DNA from: Streptomyces lasiicapitis
Lineage (GTDB): Bacteria; Actinomycetota; Actinomycetes; Streptomycetales; Streptomycetaceae
Reading direction: 5' to 3'
Assembly (NCBI RefSeq): GCF_014646335.1
Contig: NZ_BMNG01000021.1
Coordinates: 87,051 to 151,050, forward strand
DNA: 64,000 nucleotides
Position numbers and translations under genes: made by a program. Below, piece after piece: positions 25,039-33,430 of the stretch. The notes beneath the pieces were generated by a model that did not search any database, was not told the DNA's origin, and saw only the letters and a program-made list of their open reading frames with translations. Every line of letters starts with the position of its first letter. Position 1 is the stretch's first letter.

Positions 25039-26163
25039 ATGAGCCATACCTCACGCCACACCGCCCTCGATGCCCTGCATCGTTCGCTGGGTGCGACGAT
25101 GACCGACTTCGCGGGCTGGGACATGCCGCTGCGGTACGGCAGCGAGCGCGACGAGCACAACGCGGTCCGCACTCGCGCCGGACTCTTCGACCTCTCCCAC
25201 ATGGGCGAGATCACCGTCACCGGACCGCAGGCCGTGGACCTGCTCAACTTCGCCCTCGTCGGCAACATCGGCTCCGTCGGCGCCGGCCGCGCCCGCTACA
25301 CCATGATCTGTCAGGCGGACGGCGGGATCCTCGACGACCTGATCGTCTACCGGCTCGGTGAGACGGAGTACATGATCGTCGCCAACGCCGGCAACGCCCA
25401 GATCGTGCTTGATGCTGTGACCGAGCGCGCCGCCGGCTTCGACGCCGAGGTCCGCGACGACCGCGACGCGTACGCGCTGATCGCCGTCCAGGGCCCGGAG
25501 TCCCCCGGCATCCTGAAGTCCGTCACGGACGCCGACCTCGACGGCCTGAAGTACTACGCGGGTCTGCCCGGCACCGTCGCGGGCGTCCCGGCCCTGATCG
25601 CCCGCACGGGCTACACCGGCGAGGACGGCTTCGAGCTCTTCGTGGCCCCCGAGCACGCCGAGAAGCTGTGGCAGGCGCTGACCGAGGCGGGCGCCCCGGC
25701 GGGCCTGATCCCCTGCGGCCTGTCCTGCCGCGACACGCTGCGCCTGGAGGCGGGCATGCCGCTGTACGGGCACGAGCTGACGACGGCCCTGACGCCTTTC
25801 GACGCCGGTCTGGGACGGGTCGTCAAGTTTGACAAGACGTCCCACGCGGACGACTTCGTGGGCGCGGACGCGCTGCGTGCCGCCGCCGAGCGCGCCGAGG
25901 CCGCTCCCCCGCGCAAGCTGGTCGGCCTGATCGCCGAGGGCCGCCGGGTCCCGCGCGCGGGCATGAGCGTGGTCGTCGACGGCCAGGTCGTCGGCGAGGT
26001 CACCTCCGGCGCGCCGTCCCCGACCCTCGGCAAGCCGATCGCGATGGCGTACGTCGACGCGGCGCACGCGGCCCCCGGCACGGCGGGCGTGGGCGTGGAC
26101 ATCCGCGGCACGCACGAGCCGTACGAAGTCGTCGCGCTGCCGTTCTACAAGCGACAGAAGTAG
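25039..26163 (+). CDS. gcvT: Aminomethyltransferase, glycine cleavage T-protein
   Basis: Starting at ATG 25039 (GGGAG ten bases upstream), the protein has 374 residues. It transfers the aminomethyl carbon on the lipoyl arm of H-protein to tetrahydrofolate and releases ammonia. Typical features are DFAGWDMPLRYG (about 23-34), LFDLSHMGEITVTG and GYTGEDGFELF, with the folate region in the middle and the C-terminal barrel GSLRIxA-like segment. An in-frame ATG at 24982 lies inside the riboswitch and would add 19 residues, so it is rejected. Expression is expected to rise with glycine through the riboswitch. gcvP, the decarboxylase partner, is not in the window and must lie elsewhere. Confidence 0.97.
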   Translation: MSHTSRHTALDALHRSLGATMTDFAGWDMPLRYGSERDEHNAVRTRAGLFDLSHMGEITVTGPQAVDLLNFALVGNIGSVGAGRARYTMICQADGGILDDLIVYRLGETEYMIVANAGNAQIVLDAVTERAAGFDAEVRDDRDAYALIAVQGPESPGILKSVTDADLDGLKYYAGLPGTVAGVPALIARTGYTGEDGFELFVAPEHAEKLWQALTEAGAPAGLIPCGLSCRDTLRLEAGMPLYGHELTTALTPFDAGLGRVVKFDKTSHADDFVGADALRAAAERAEAAPPRKLVGLIAEGRRVPRAGMSVVVDGQVVGEVTSGAPSPTLGKPIAMAYVDAAHAAPGTAGVGVDIRGTHEPYEVVALPFYKRQK

Positions 26164-26306
26164 CGTCGGGAGCGCCACCGGACCTCCGCCGGATGCCCGG
26201 TGGCTGTCCGCCGGAACGATTCGGCGGCGCGACCAGGAACAACGCTCGTCTCAGTCCTCAAGACCATGTGCATCAGCACCTGCCCGCGTACAGGAGAATT
26301 CAGGCC

Positions 26307-26684
26307 ATGAGCAACCCCCAGCAGCTGCGTTACAGCAAGGAGCACGAGTGGCTGTCGGCCACCGAGGACGGTGTGGCGACGGTCGGTATCACCGAGTACG
26401 CGGCCAACGCGCTCGGTGACGTCGTCTACGCCGACCTGCCGGCCGCAGGCACCACGGTCACCGCGGGCGAGACCTGCGGTGAGCTGGAGTCGACCAAGTC
26501 GGTCAGCGACCTGTACTCGCCGATCACCGGTGAGGTCGTCGAGGCCAACCAGGACGTCGTCGACGACCCGTCCCTGGTGAACTCGGCCCCCTTCACGGGC
26601 GGCTGGCTGTTCAAGGTGCGCGTCGCGGAGGAGCCGGGCGACCTGCTCTCCGCCGACGAGTACACCGCGTTCGCAGGCAGCTGA
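26307..26684 (+). CDS. gcvH: Glycine cleavage system H-protein (lipoyl carrier)
   Basis: The 125-residue protein carries the lipoic-acid arm that shuttles the glycine-derived aminomethyl group between P-, T- and L-proteins. The lipoylation motif GELESTKSVSD is clear, with the lysine at residue 64. The start ATG 26307 has CAGGAGAA 11 bases upstream. It follows gcvT by 143 bp, which is enough room for an extra promoter but contains no gene. Its length is normal for the family. Confidence 0.98.
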   Translation: MSNPQQLRYSKEHEWLSATEDGVATVGITEYAANALGDVVYADLPAAGTTVTAGETCGELESTKSVSDLYSPITGEVVEANQDVVDDPSLVNSAPFTGGWLFKVRVAEEPGDLLSADEYTAFAGS

Positions 26685-26709
26685 CCACGGCGTAAGGACT
26701 GATCTTCCG

Positions 26710-27972
26710 ATGTCGCTTATGAACACCCCTCTCCACGAGCTCGACCCGGACGTCGCCGCCGCCGTCGACGCCGAGCTCCACCGCCAGCAGTCCACCCTCG
26801 AAATGATCGCCTCGGAGAACTTCGCTCCGGTCGCCGTCATGGAGGCCCAGGGCACCGTCCTCACCAACAAGTACGCCGAGGGCTACCCCGGCCGCCGCTA
26901 CTACGGCGGCTGTGAGCACGTGGACGTGACCGAGCAGATCGCGATCGACCGGGTCAAGGACCTGTTCGGCGCCGAGTACGCCAACGTCCAGCCGCACTCC
27001 GGCGCCTCCGCCAACCAGGCCGCCCTCTTCGCGATCGCCCAGCCCGGCGACACGATCCTCGGCCTGGACCTGGCGCACGGCGGGCACCTCACCCACGGCA
27101 TGCGCCTGAACTTCTCCGGCAAGCAGTTCAACGTGGTCGCCTACCACGTGGACGAGGCCGGTCTGGTCGACATGGCCGAGGTCGAGCGCCTGGCCAAGGA
27201 GAACAGCCCGAAGGTGATCATCGCGGGCTGGTCCGCCTACCCGCGCCAGCTGGACTTCGCGGAGTTCCGCCGGATCGCCGACGAGGTCGGCGCGAAGCTG
27301 TGGGTCGACATGGCGCACTTCGCCGGGCTCGTCGCCGCAGGGCTGCACCCGAACCCGGTGCCGTACGCGGACGTGGTCACCTCCACCACGCACAAGACCC
27401 TCGGCGGTCCGCGCGGCGGCATCATCCTGGCCCGCAACAAGGACTTCGCGAAGAAGCTGAACTCGGCGGTCTTCCCCGGCTTCCAGGGCGGCCCCCTCGA
27501 GCACGTGATCGCGGCCAAGGCGGTCTCCTTCAAGGTCGCGGCGACCGAGGAGTTCAAGGAGCGACAGCAGCGCACCCTGGACGGCGCCCGCATCCTGGCC
27601 GAGCGCCTGGTGCAGGACGACGCGAAGGCCGTCGGCGTCGACGTCCTGTCCGGCGGCACGGACGTGCACCTGGTCCTCGTCGACCTGCGCAACAGCGAGC
27701 TCGACGGCCAGCAGGCCGAGGACCGCCTCCACGAGGTCGGCATCACGGTCAACCGCAACGCCATCCCGAACGACCCGCGCCCGCCGATGGTCACCTCGGG
27801 CCTGCGCATCGGCACCCCGGCCCTCGCCACGCGCGGCTTCGACGCCGACGACTTCCGCGAGGTCGCCGACGTCATCGCCGAGGCCCTCAAGCCCGGCTTC
27901 GACGCCGAGTCCCTCAAGGCCCGCGTGTCCGCTCTGGCCGCGAAGCACCCGCTGTACCCCGGCCTGAAGTAG
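26710..27972 (+). CDS. glyA: Serine hydroxymethyltransferase
   Basis: This 420-residue PLP enzyme interconverts serine and glycine with tetrahydrofolate/5,10-methylene-THF. The PLP lysine is about residue 229 in VTSTTHKTLGGPRGG, and other signatures are LEMIASENFAP near residue 30 and GRRYYGGCEHVD. It is 25 bp after gcvH and so belongs to the gcv transcript. Together with the cleavage system, one glycine supplies methylene-THF that converts a second glycine to serine, which sdaA then deaminates. Only an unusual hairpin after the gene breaks the run of cotranscribed genes. Confidence 0.98.
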   Translation: MSLMNTPLHELDPDVAAAVDAELHRQQSTLEMIASENFAPVAVMEAQGTVLTNKYAEGYPGRRYYGGCEHVDVTEQIAIDRVKDLFGAEYANVQPHSGASANQAALFAIAQPGDTILGLDLAHGGHLTHGMRLNFSGKQFNVVAYHVDEAGLVDMAEVERLAKENSPKVIIAGWSAYPRQLDFAEFRRIADEVGAKLWVDMAHFAGLVAAGLHPNPVPYADVVTSTTHKTLGGPRGGIILARNKDFAKKLNSAVFPGFQGGPLEHVIAAKAVSFKVAATEEFKERQQRTLDGARILAERLVQDDAKAVGVDVLSGGTDVHLVLVDLRNSELDGQQAEDRLHEVGITVNRNAIPNDPRPPMVTSGLRIGTPALATRGFDADDFREVADVIAEALKPGFDAESLKARVSALAAKHPLYPGLK

Positions 27973-28002
27973 TTTCGTACGCTTTCGTTGGTACGGACTT
28001 CC

Positions 28003-28048
28003 GGGGCACCGCGCACACTGGACATGAGGACAGTGCGCGCGGTGCCCC
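28003..28048 (+). terminator. Long hairpin after glyA
   Basis: GGGGCACCGCGC (28003-28014) pairs perfectly with GCGCGGTGCCCC (28037-28048). After an A/C mismatch the stem continues CACTG/CAGTG. Loop is about ten bases. It sits 31 bp after the glyA stop and probably ends the gcvT-gcvH-glyA transcript, leaving sdaA with its own promoter in 28049-28188. Confidence 0.7.
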
Positions 28049-28188
28049 GCACCACGTGCCCCACCAGCAGTCCCAGCAGCACCACCAGCAGTCCCGCAAG
28101 CCCGCGTAGCACCGACCGGCCCGCGCAGCACCGCCCTCGCTCGACCGGCAGACAACGGCGTCTACCACCCCATCATTGGAGTTCTCCC

Positions 28189-29574
28189 GTGGCCATCTCG
28201 GTCTTCGACCTGTTCTCGATCGGCATCGGCCCGTCCAGCTCCCACACGGTCGGCCCGATGCGCGCGGCCCGCATGTTCGCGCGCCGCCTCAAGAACGAGG
28301 GCCTGCTGGCCCACACCGTCTCGATACGCGCGGAGCTGTACGGCTCCCTGGGAGCCACCGGCCACGGCCACGGCACCCCCAAGGCCGTCCTGCTCGGCCT
28401 GGAGGGCGAGTCCCCGCGCACGGTGAACGTGGAGTCCGCCGACGACCGCGTCGAGGAGATCAAGTCCTCCGGCCGCCTGAACGTCCTCGGCATGCACGAC
28501 ATCGCCTTCGCCTTCGACGACGACCTGGTCCTGCACCGCCGCAAGGCCCTGCCGTACCACGCCAACGGCATGACGATCTTCGCGTACGACACCGACGGCG
28601 CCCTCGTCCTGGAGAAGACGTACTACTCGGTGGGCGGCGGGTTCGTGGTGGACGAGGACGCAGTTGCCGGGGAGAACCCGATCGTCCCCGACGACACCGT
28701 CCTGAAGCACCCCTTCCGCACCGGCGACGAGCTCCTTCGCCTGTCCTCCGAGACCGGCCTGTCCATCTCCGCGCTGATGCTGGAGAACGAGAAGGCCTGG
28801 CGCACCGAGGAGGAGATCCGCGAGGGCCTCCTCGACATCTGGCGCGTCATGCAGGCCTGCGTCTCGCGCGGCATGGCCCGCGAGGGCATCCTGCCCGGCG
28901 GCCTCAAGGTGCGCCGCCGCGCCGCGAACTCCGCGCGGCAGCTGCGCGCCGAGGGCGACCCGCAGGCCCGGGCGATGGAGTGGATCACGCTCTACGCGAT
29001 GGCCGTGAACGAGGAGAACGCCGCCGGCGGCCGCGTGGTCACCGCGCCGACTAACGGCGCAGCGGGCATCATCCCGGCCGTCCTGCACTACTACATGAAC
29101 TTCGTGCCCGGCGGCTCCTCCCAAGAAGAAAAGGATGAGGGCGTCGTCCGCTTCCTGCTCGCCGCGGGCGCCATCGGCATGCTCTTCAAGGAGAACGCCT
29201 CCATCTCCGGCGCCGAGGTCGGCTGCCAGGGCGAGGTCGGCTCCGCCTGCTCGATGGCCGCGGGCGCCCTCGCCGAGGTCCTCGGCGGCTCCCCCGAGCA
29301 GGTGGAGAACGCCGCCGAGATCGGCATGGAACACAACCTCGGCCTCACCTGCGACCCGGTCGGCGGCCTCGTACAGATCCCCTGCATCGAGCGCAACGGC
29401 ATGGCCGCCGTGAAGGCCGTGACCGCCGCGAAGATGGCGATGCGCGGCGACGGCAGCCACAAGGTGTCCCTCGACAAGGTCATCAAGACCATGAAGGAGA
29501 CCGGCGCCGACATGAGCGTCAAGTACAAGGAGACGGCGCGCGGCGGGCTCGCCGTGAACATCATCGAGTGCTGA
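28189..29574 (+). CDS. sdaA: L-serine ammonia-lyase (single-chain, iron-sulfur)
   Basis: Starting at GTG 28189 (TTGGAG eight bases upstream), the product has 461 residues. It deaminates L-serine to pyruvate and ammonia, using a [4Fe-4S] cluster. The regulatory beta-domain has SVFDLFSIGIGPSSSHTVGP at the N-terminus. The catalytic domain contains cluster cysteines in GCQGEVGSACSMAAG and NLGLTCDPVGGLVQIPC. It follows the glycine-to-serine genes and is separated by a hairpin, so it is probably functionally linked but separately transcribed. This gives a route from glycine to pyruvate. The start at 27988 would add unrelated sequence. Confidence 0.96.
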   Translation: MAISVFDLFSIGIGPSSSHTVGPMRAARMFARRLKNEGLLAHTVSIRAELYGSLGATGHGHGTPKAVLLGLEGESPRTVNVESADDRVEEIKSSGRLNVLGMHDIAFAFDDDLVLHRRKALPYHANGMTIFAYDTDGALVLEKTYYSVGGGFVVDEDAVAGENPIVPDDTVLKHPFRTGDELLRLSSETGLSISALMLENEKAWRTEEEIREGLLDIWRVMQACVSRGMAREGILPGGLKVRRRAANSARQLRAEGDPQARAMEWITLYAMAVNEENAAGGRVVTAPTNGAAGIIPAVLHYYMNFVPGGSSQEEKDEGVVRFLLAAGAIGMLFKENASISGAEVGCQGEVGSACSMAAGALAEVLGGSPEQVENAAEIGMEHNLGLTCDPVGGLVQIPCIERNGMAAVKAVTAAKMAMRGDGSHKVSLDKVIKTMKETGADMSVKYKETARGGLAVNIIEC

Positions 29575-29606
29575 GCCAGGCCGCGCGCCGCCCTCTCGCA
29601 TGGCGC

Positions 29607-30482
29607 CTAGTTGTGCGCGATCAGTGACTCCACCAGTCCGGCGCGGGTGTTGGGATAGTCCATCGGTACGATCCCGAGCCCGCGCCAGCCGCGTCCCTCC
29701 GCGCTCTCCAGGAGGGTGTGCGTCCTCGGGTTGAGGTCGTCGGAGTTCCAGCGCGGCGGGATCGCGGCCGCGGTGCTCACGAAGTTGATGTACTGCTTGC
29801 CGGGCTGGCTCGCGGCCTTCCTGAAGTGGGCCTCGATCTTGGGGTACTTGGCGGCGGGCGCGGCGTTGTAGTCGTCCTGGATGTCGAAGAGGCCGCCGTC
29901 GCCCCAGCGGATGCCGCCGGGCAACCCGCCGTTGTCGGCGATGAGGACGACCTTTCCGCGTACGTCGCCGAGGCGCGGCCAGGCGCCGCCGATGTGGAAG
30001 AGGGAACGCCAGCCGCGCCGGTCCAGGTAGTCGTCGAAGATGGCCCGGAACGCGGCGTCGTTCTCCTCCGAGTACTCCTGCTTGACCCGCATCAGCACGG
30101 TTTCGCTCGGCTGCCCGCGCAGGAAGTCCCGGCAGGCACCCAGCACGTCGTCGAAGTTCAGATTCTGGTAGAACGCGCCGTGGTGGATGGTGAAGGACCC
30201 CTCGAACGCACGGCACCGGATGTCCAGGAACCGTATGCCGGAGGCGAGTTGCTGACTGATCGTGGTGTTCTGGCACTCCACCCACCACCCGCCGAAGCGG
30301 GCGCCGGAGTCGTGCGTTCCGGGAATCGTCAGACGCTGCAACGCAGTTGAGGCGTCGATGCCCGCCATCCAGTCCTGCGTACCAAGAGCGCGGCGGGTGG
30401 CTCGGGCGGGCGGGGCGAGGAGGGCGGCGGAGGCCGTCGCTGCGGCGGCGGAGCCGAGGAAGGCGCGGCGGGTCAGGGGCAT
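29607..30482 (-). CDS. Secreted phosphatidylinositol-specific phospholipase C-like protein (Tat signal)
   Basis: From ATG 30482 the protein has 291 residues. A twin-arginine signal (LTRRAFLGSAAAATASAALL) is followed by the PI-PLC X-domain: catalytic His in LTIPGTHDSGA (about 59), the second His in FTIHHGAFYQ (about 103), and SGIRFLDIRCRA. Such bacterial enzymes cleave the phosphodiester of phosphatidylinositol or GPI-anchors outside the cell. The Tat signal implies folding, possibly with a cofactor, before export. The gene diverges from the GH25 lysozyme gene, and the 266-bp gap has palindromes. An earlier ATG at 30530 would add residues before the Tat motif and is less likely. Confidence 0.9.
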   Translation of the reverse strand: MPLTRRAFLGSAAAATASAALLAPPARATRRALGTQDWMAGIDASTALQRLTIPGTHDSGARFGGWWVECQNTTISQQLASGIRFLDIRCRAFEGSFTIHHGAFYQNLNFDDVLGACRDFLRGQPSETVLMRVKQEYSEENDAAFRAIFDDYLDRRGWRSLFHIGGAWPRLGDVRGKVVLIADNGGLPGGIRWGDGGLFDIQDDYNAAPAAKYPKIEAHFRKAASQPGKQYINFVSTAAAIPPRWNSDDLNPRTHTLLESAEGRGWRGLGIVPMDYPNTRAGLVESLIAHN

Positions 30483-30603
30483 GTGGGGGTCCCGTATCCG
30501 TGAGGTGTCCGTGAGTGGGAAGTGGCGCACGCGCGTGCCCGTACTCCATACACGTACGGAGGCAAGGAACGCCAGTACGAGGGTGGAACCAGCCCCTGAC
30601 GGG

Positions 30604-30637
30604 GAACGGTCAAGTAGCGGTCAACTTTTGACCGTTC
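30604..30637. promoter_or_regulatory. Nested inverted repeats in the PI-PLC/GH25 divergent promoter
   Basis: GAACGGTCAA (30604-30613) is the exact reverse complement of TTGACCGTTC (30628-30637). A second copy of CGGTCAA (30618-30624) forms a tighter dyad with TTGACCG (30628-30634). GTTCACC recurs downstream near 30655. Arrays like this often bind a repressor. TTGACC could also act as a -35 box for GH25. Confidence 0.55.
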
Positions 30638-30748
30638 ACCCACCAGGCTCGAACCGTTCACCGACTCACCGATCACGCGCCGAGTACTCAGGCCACCCCA
30701 CGGGCCAGGCGCCGGGCGCACTCCCCCCCCCACCGCTGGAGGCCACCC

Positions 30749-31300
30749 ATGCTGCGCGGCATAGACGTCAGCTCCTACCAGTCGTCCTTCTCCACCGACG
30801 GACTCTCCTTCGTCATCATCAAGGCCACGGAAGGCCGCTCGTACATCAACCCCCGCCTCACCGCCCAGACCAAACTCGCCCGCGACGGCGGCTGCGTCGT
30901 CGGCTTCTACCACTTCCTGTGGCCGGGCAACATCACGGCCCAGGCCGAGTACTTCGTGAGCAAGGCGCCGGAGAAGGCCGGGGACTTACTGGCGGTGGAC
31001 TGGGAGCACACCGGCGACGGCACGGCGGCGACCAACGCCGAGAAGGACCGTTTCATCCGCGAGATGAAACGCCTGCGGCCCAGCCATAGGGTGATGCTCT
31101 ACTGCAATCGCGACTTTTGGCTCAACCGGGACACAACGTCCTACGCGGGCGACGGCCTCTGGATCGCCGACTACGTGACCGCGGGCAAGCCCCGCATCCA
31201 GGCCAAGTGGCGCATCCACCAGTACACGTCGACGCCGCTCGACAAGAACGTCGCGGACTTCGCGAGCGAGGACGCGATGCGGGACTGGGCCACGCCGTAG
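30749..31300 (+). CDS. GH25-family lysozyme (muramidase) with a TTA codon
   Basis: The 183-residue protein has the GH25 barrel with catalytic residues in MLRGIDVSSYQ (Asp about 6), and DWEHTG (Asp and Glu about 84-86) in LLAVDWEH. GH25 enzymes cut the beta-1,4 bond between MurNAc and GlcNAc in peptidoglycan. There is no signal peptide, and the domain fills the whole protein, so export would need another route or cell lysis. Codon 80 (30986-30988) is TTA, the rare leucine codon read by the bldA tRNA in Streptomyces. No other in-frame TTA was noticed by eye in the window. Production may therefore be limited to late growth. Confidence 0.88.
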   Translation: MLRGIDVSSYQSSFSTDGLSFVIIKATEGRSYINPRLTAQTKLARDGGCVVGFYHFLWPGNITAQAEYFVSKAPEKAGDLLAVDWEHTGDGTAATNAEKDRFIREMKRLRPSHRVMLYCNRDFWLNRDTTSYAGDGLWIADYVTAGKPRIQAKWRIHQYTSTPLDKNVADFASEDAMRDWATP

Positions 31301-31361
31301 CCCGGTCCCGCACCCGCACCCGCGCCGACCGCCCCGCGCGCACGCCGACCGCGCGCAGGCA

Positions 31362-32357
31362 CTACGGCCGCACGACGATCTTGCCGATGTGGGTGTTCGT
31401 CTCCATCAGGCGGTGGGCGTCCGGCATGTGGGCGAGGCCTTCGAAGACCTTGGCTATCCGGGGGCGCAGGGTGCCGTCCCTCAGGCCCGAGTTGAGGTAG
31501 GCGGCGGCGCGGCGGCGGCCGTCCTCGGTGTCGGTGACTATGGCGTTGTTGTAGCCGTGGACGGTTACGGGCCAGGTCATCGGGATGGTGGTGGGGCGGC
31601 CGTCGAGCCAGCCGTAGAGGATGTATGTGGCGTCCTGGGCCGCGGCCTCGCCGAGGGTCTGGAAGGCGGGGCCGCCGATCGCGTCCAGGATGATGTCGGC
31701 GCCTCGGCCTTCGGTGAGGCGCTTTGTTTCCTTCGGGATGTCTTCTGTGTCGGTGACTATTACGTGTTCCGCGCCCAGGTCGAGGAGTTGTTGACGCTTG
31801 TCCTCGGTGCGGGTGGTCGCGATGGGGGTCGCGCCTGCTCGGCGTACGACCTGGAGGGCCGCCGTGCCCACCCCGCTGGACGCGCCCGTGATCAGGACGT
31901 GGTCGCCGGGGCGCATGCCCGCGCGCAGGTGGAGGGCGCCGTACGCGGTGGTGTAGGTGAGCCAGACGGCGGCCGCCGTGACCGCGTCGACGTCGGCGGG
32001 GCGGCGGGCCACCGCGTGCTGCGGCAGCACGACGCGGTCCGCGTACACGCCTTGGGCGCTGAGTTCGAGGTTGCCGGTGGTCAGCACGGTGTCGCCGGGT
32101 GCGAACGCCGTCACGCCCTCGCCCACCGCCTCGATCACGCCCGCGGCCTCGTAGCCGTTGCGGGATGCGGGCAGGGTGGCCGGGTAGTAGTAGGTGCCCG
32201 CGCGGAAGAGCGCGTCGGCGCGGTTGAGGCCGAGGGCCTCGACCTTGATGAGGACTTCGCCGGGTGCCGGGGCGGCGAGTTCCAGCTCCCGCACCTTCAG
32301 GACCTCGGGTCCGCCGGTCTCGTCAAAAAGCACTGTGTGCGCAGTAGTTGAGGTCAT
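31362..32357 (-). CDS. Zinc-independent NADPH:quinone oxidoreductase-like protein
   Basis: The 331-residue protein is a second medium-chain oxidoreductase, with the NAD(P) loop ITGASSGVGTAALQVV in the middle and GYEAAGVIEAVGEG near residue 68. It lacks the Cys zinc ligands. Residues 15-20 GGPEVL recall the quinone oxidoreductase start. It is about one-third identical by eye to the 913-1899 product, so it is a related but separate family member. The AraC regulator at 32459 is divergent across a 101-bp gap, so it probably controls this gene. Substrate is unknown. Confidence 0.9.
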   Translation of the reverse strand: MTSTTAHTVLFDETGGPEVLKVRELELAAPAPGEVLIKVEALGLNRADALFRAGTYYYPATLPASRNGYEAAGVIEAVGEGVTAFAPGDTVLTTGNLELSAQGVYADRVVLPQHAVARRPADVDAVTAAAVWLTYTTAYGALHLRAGMRPGDHVLITGASSGVGTAALQVVRRAGATPIATTRTEDKRQQLLDLGAEHVIVTDTEDIPKETKRLTEGRGADIILDAIGGPAFQTLGEAAAQDATYILYGWLDGRPTTIPMTWPVTVHGYNNAIVTDTEDGRRRAAAYLNSGLRDGTLRPRIAKVFEGLAHMPDAHRLMETNTHIGKIVVRP

Positions 32358-32381
32358 GAGTGTGACGCTATGCGTGGTCCG

Positions 32382-32429
32382 CGAGACGGGACATGCCTGC
32401 TTGTCTTGGTTTTCTGTCCGTACGTCTCG
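32382..32429. promoter_or_regulatory. Inverted repeat between the oxidoreductase and AraC genes
   Basis: CGAGACG (32382-32388) pairs with CGTCTCG (32423-32429) over 34 bases, with an internal GGACA/TGTCC pair of the same symmetry. It spans most of the divergent gap, as expected for an AraC-family binding region. This is tentative. Confidence 0.4.
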
Positions 32430-32458
32430 ACAGCAGTCCTGCGCGTTACCGTTCAGGC

Positions 32459-33418
32459 ATGGACGTACTCAGCGACGCGATCGCCGCCATGCGGCTCGGG
32501 CTTCCGCACTCCGCGATCCGCGACAAGTACGCGCCCTGGGGCGTGCACTTCGGGACGCACGAGGGCGCCGGGTTCCATGTGCTGCTCCAGGGTTCGGCCT
32601 GGCTGATCCCGGACGCCGAGGCCGCGGACGGGCGGTCGCCCGCGGAGCCCGTGGCGCTGGGCCCCGGCGACGTGGTGTTCCTCGCGCACGGCTTCGGGCA
32701 CGCGCTGGTGAGCGAGCCCGGCGTGGAGCTCGAACGGTTCGGCCTGAACCCGGACGGCACCTGGCCCGAGGCCCCGCCACGGCGTCCCGCCTCGGTCACC
32801 GGCGAGGGCCCCTCCGCCGTCCTCCTGTGCGGCGCCTACCGCATCGACCGCTCCTGCGCCCACCCGCTCCTGTCCGACCTGCCCGACGTCGTCCACCTGC
32901 CCGCCCGCGTCGGCGCGCACGGCTCGGTGCGCGCCGCCGTGGAACTCCTCGGCGCCGAGTTGGAGAACCCGCAGCCCGGCTCGGACACGATCGTCGCCGC
33001 CCTCCTCGACACGCTGCTCCTCTACATCCTGCGCGCCTGGTGGCTGCGCGAGCACCGGGACACCGACCACCCCGCGGGCTGGTCCGCGGCCCTCGCCGAC
33101 CCGGCCGTGGCGGCGGCGCTGCGCGCGATGCACGCCGACCCCGCGCGCCCCTGGACGGTGGAGGATCTCGGCGCGCTCGGCGGCCTGTCCCGGGCCCCGT
33201 TCGCGCGCCGCTTCACCGCGACGGTGGGCTCGCCGCCGCTCACGTACCTCACGTGGTGGCGCATGACGACGGCGGGCCGCCTGCTGCGCGCGGAGGACAC
33301 CCCGCTGCGCGTGCTCGCCCAACGCACCGGCTACACATCGGAGTTCGCGTTCGCCAAGGCCTTCAAGCGGGCGTACGGGGTGCCGCCGGGCCAGTACCGG
33401 CGCACCCGGGCCGCGTGA
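32459..33418 (+). CDS. AraC-family transcriptional regulator (cupin_6 sensor)
   Basis: Starting at ATG 32459 the protein has 319 residues. The N-terminal half is a cupin-type sensor (YAPWGVHFGTHEGAGFHVLLQG, and GPGDVVFLAHGFGHALV). The C-terminal half carries two AraC helix-turn-helix motifs: WTVEDLGALGGLSRAPFARR and LRVLAQRTGYTSEFAFAKAF. This is the layout of activators that respond to small molecules, often aldehydes or aromatics. The long opening to 32393 is not supported by family similarity. The divergent oxidoreductase is the likely target. The 3' end is only 12 bp from the convergent beta-lactamase gene. Confidence 0.92.
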   Translation: MDVLSDAIAAMRLGLPHSAIRDKYAPWGVHFGTHEGAGFHVLLQGSAWLIPDAEAADGRSPAEPVALGPGDVVFLAHGFGHALVSEPGVELERFGLNPDGTWPEAPPRRPASVTGEGPSAVLLCGAYRIDRSCAHPLLSDLPDVVHLPARVGAHGSVRAAVELLGAELENPQPGSDTIVAALLDTLLLYILRAWWLREHRDTDHPAGWSAALADPAVAAALRAMHADPARPWTVEDLGALGGLSRAPFARRFTATVGSPPLTYLTWWRMTTAGRLLRAEDTPLRVLAQRTGYTSEFAFAKAFKRAYGVPPGQYRRTRAA

Positions 33419-33430
33419 CGGATCGGCGGC

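Noticed and set aside
30749..31300. GH25 lysozyme as a sign of a prophage
   Set aside because: No holin, structural, integrase or other phage genes are near. A standalone wall enzyme with a developmental TTA codon is more likely.
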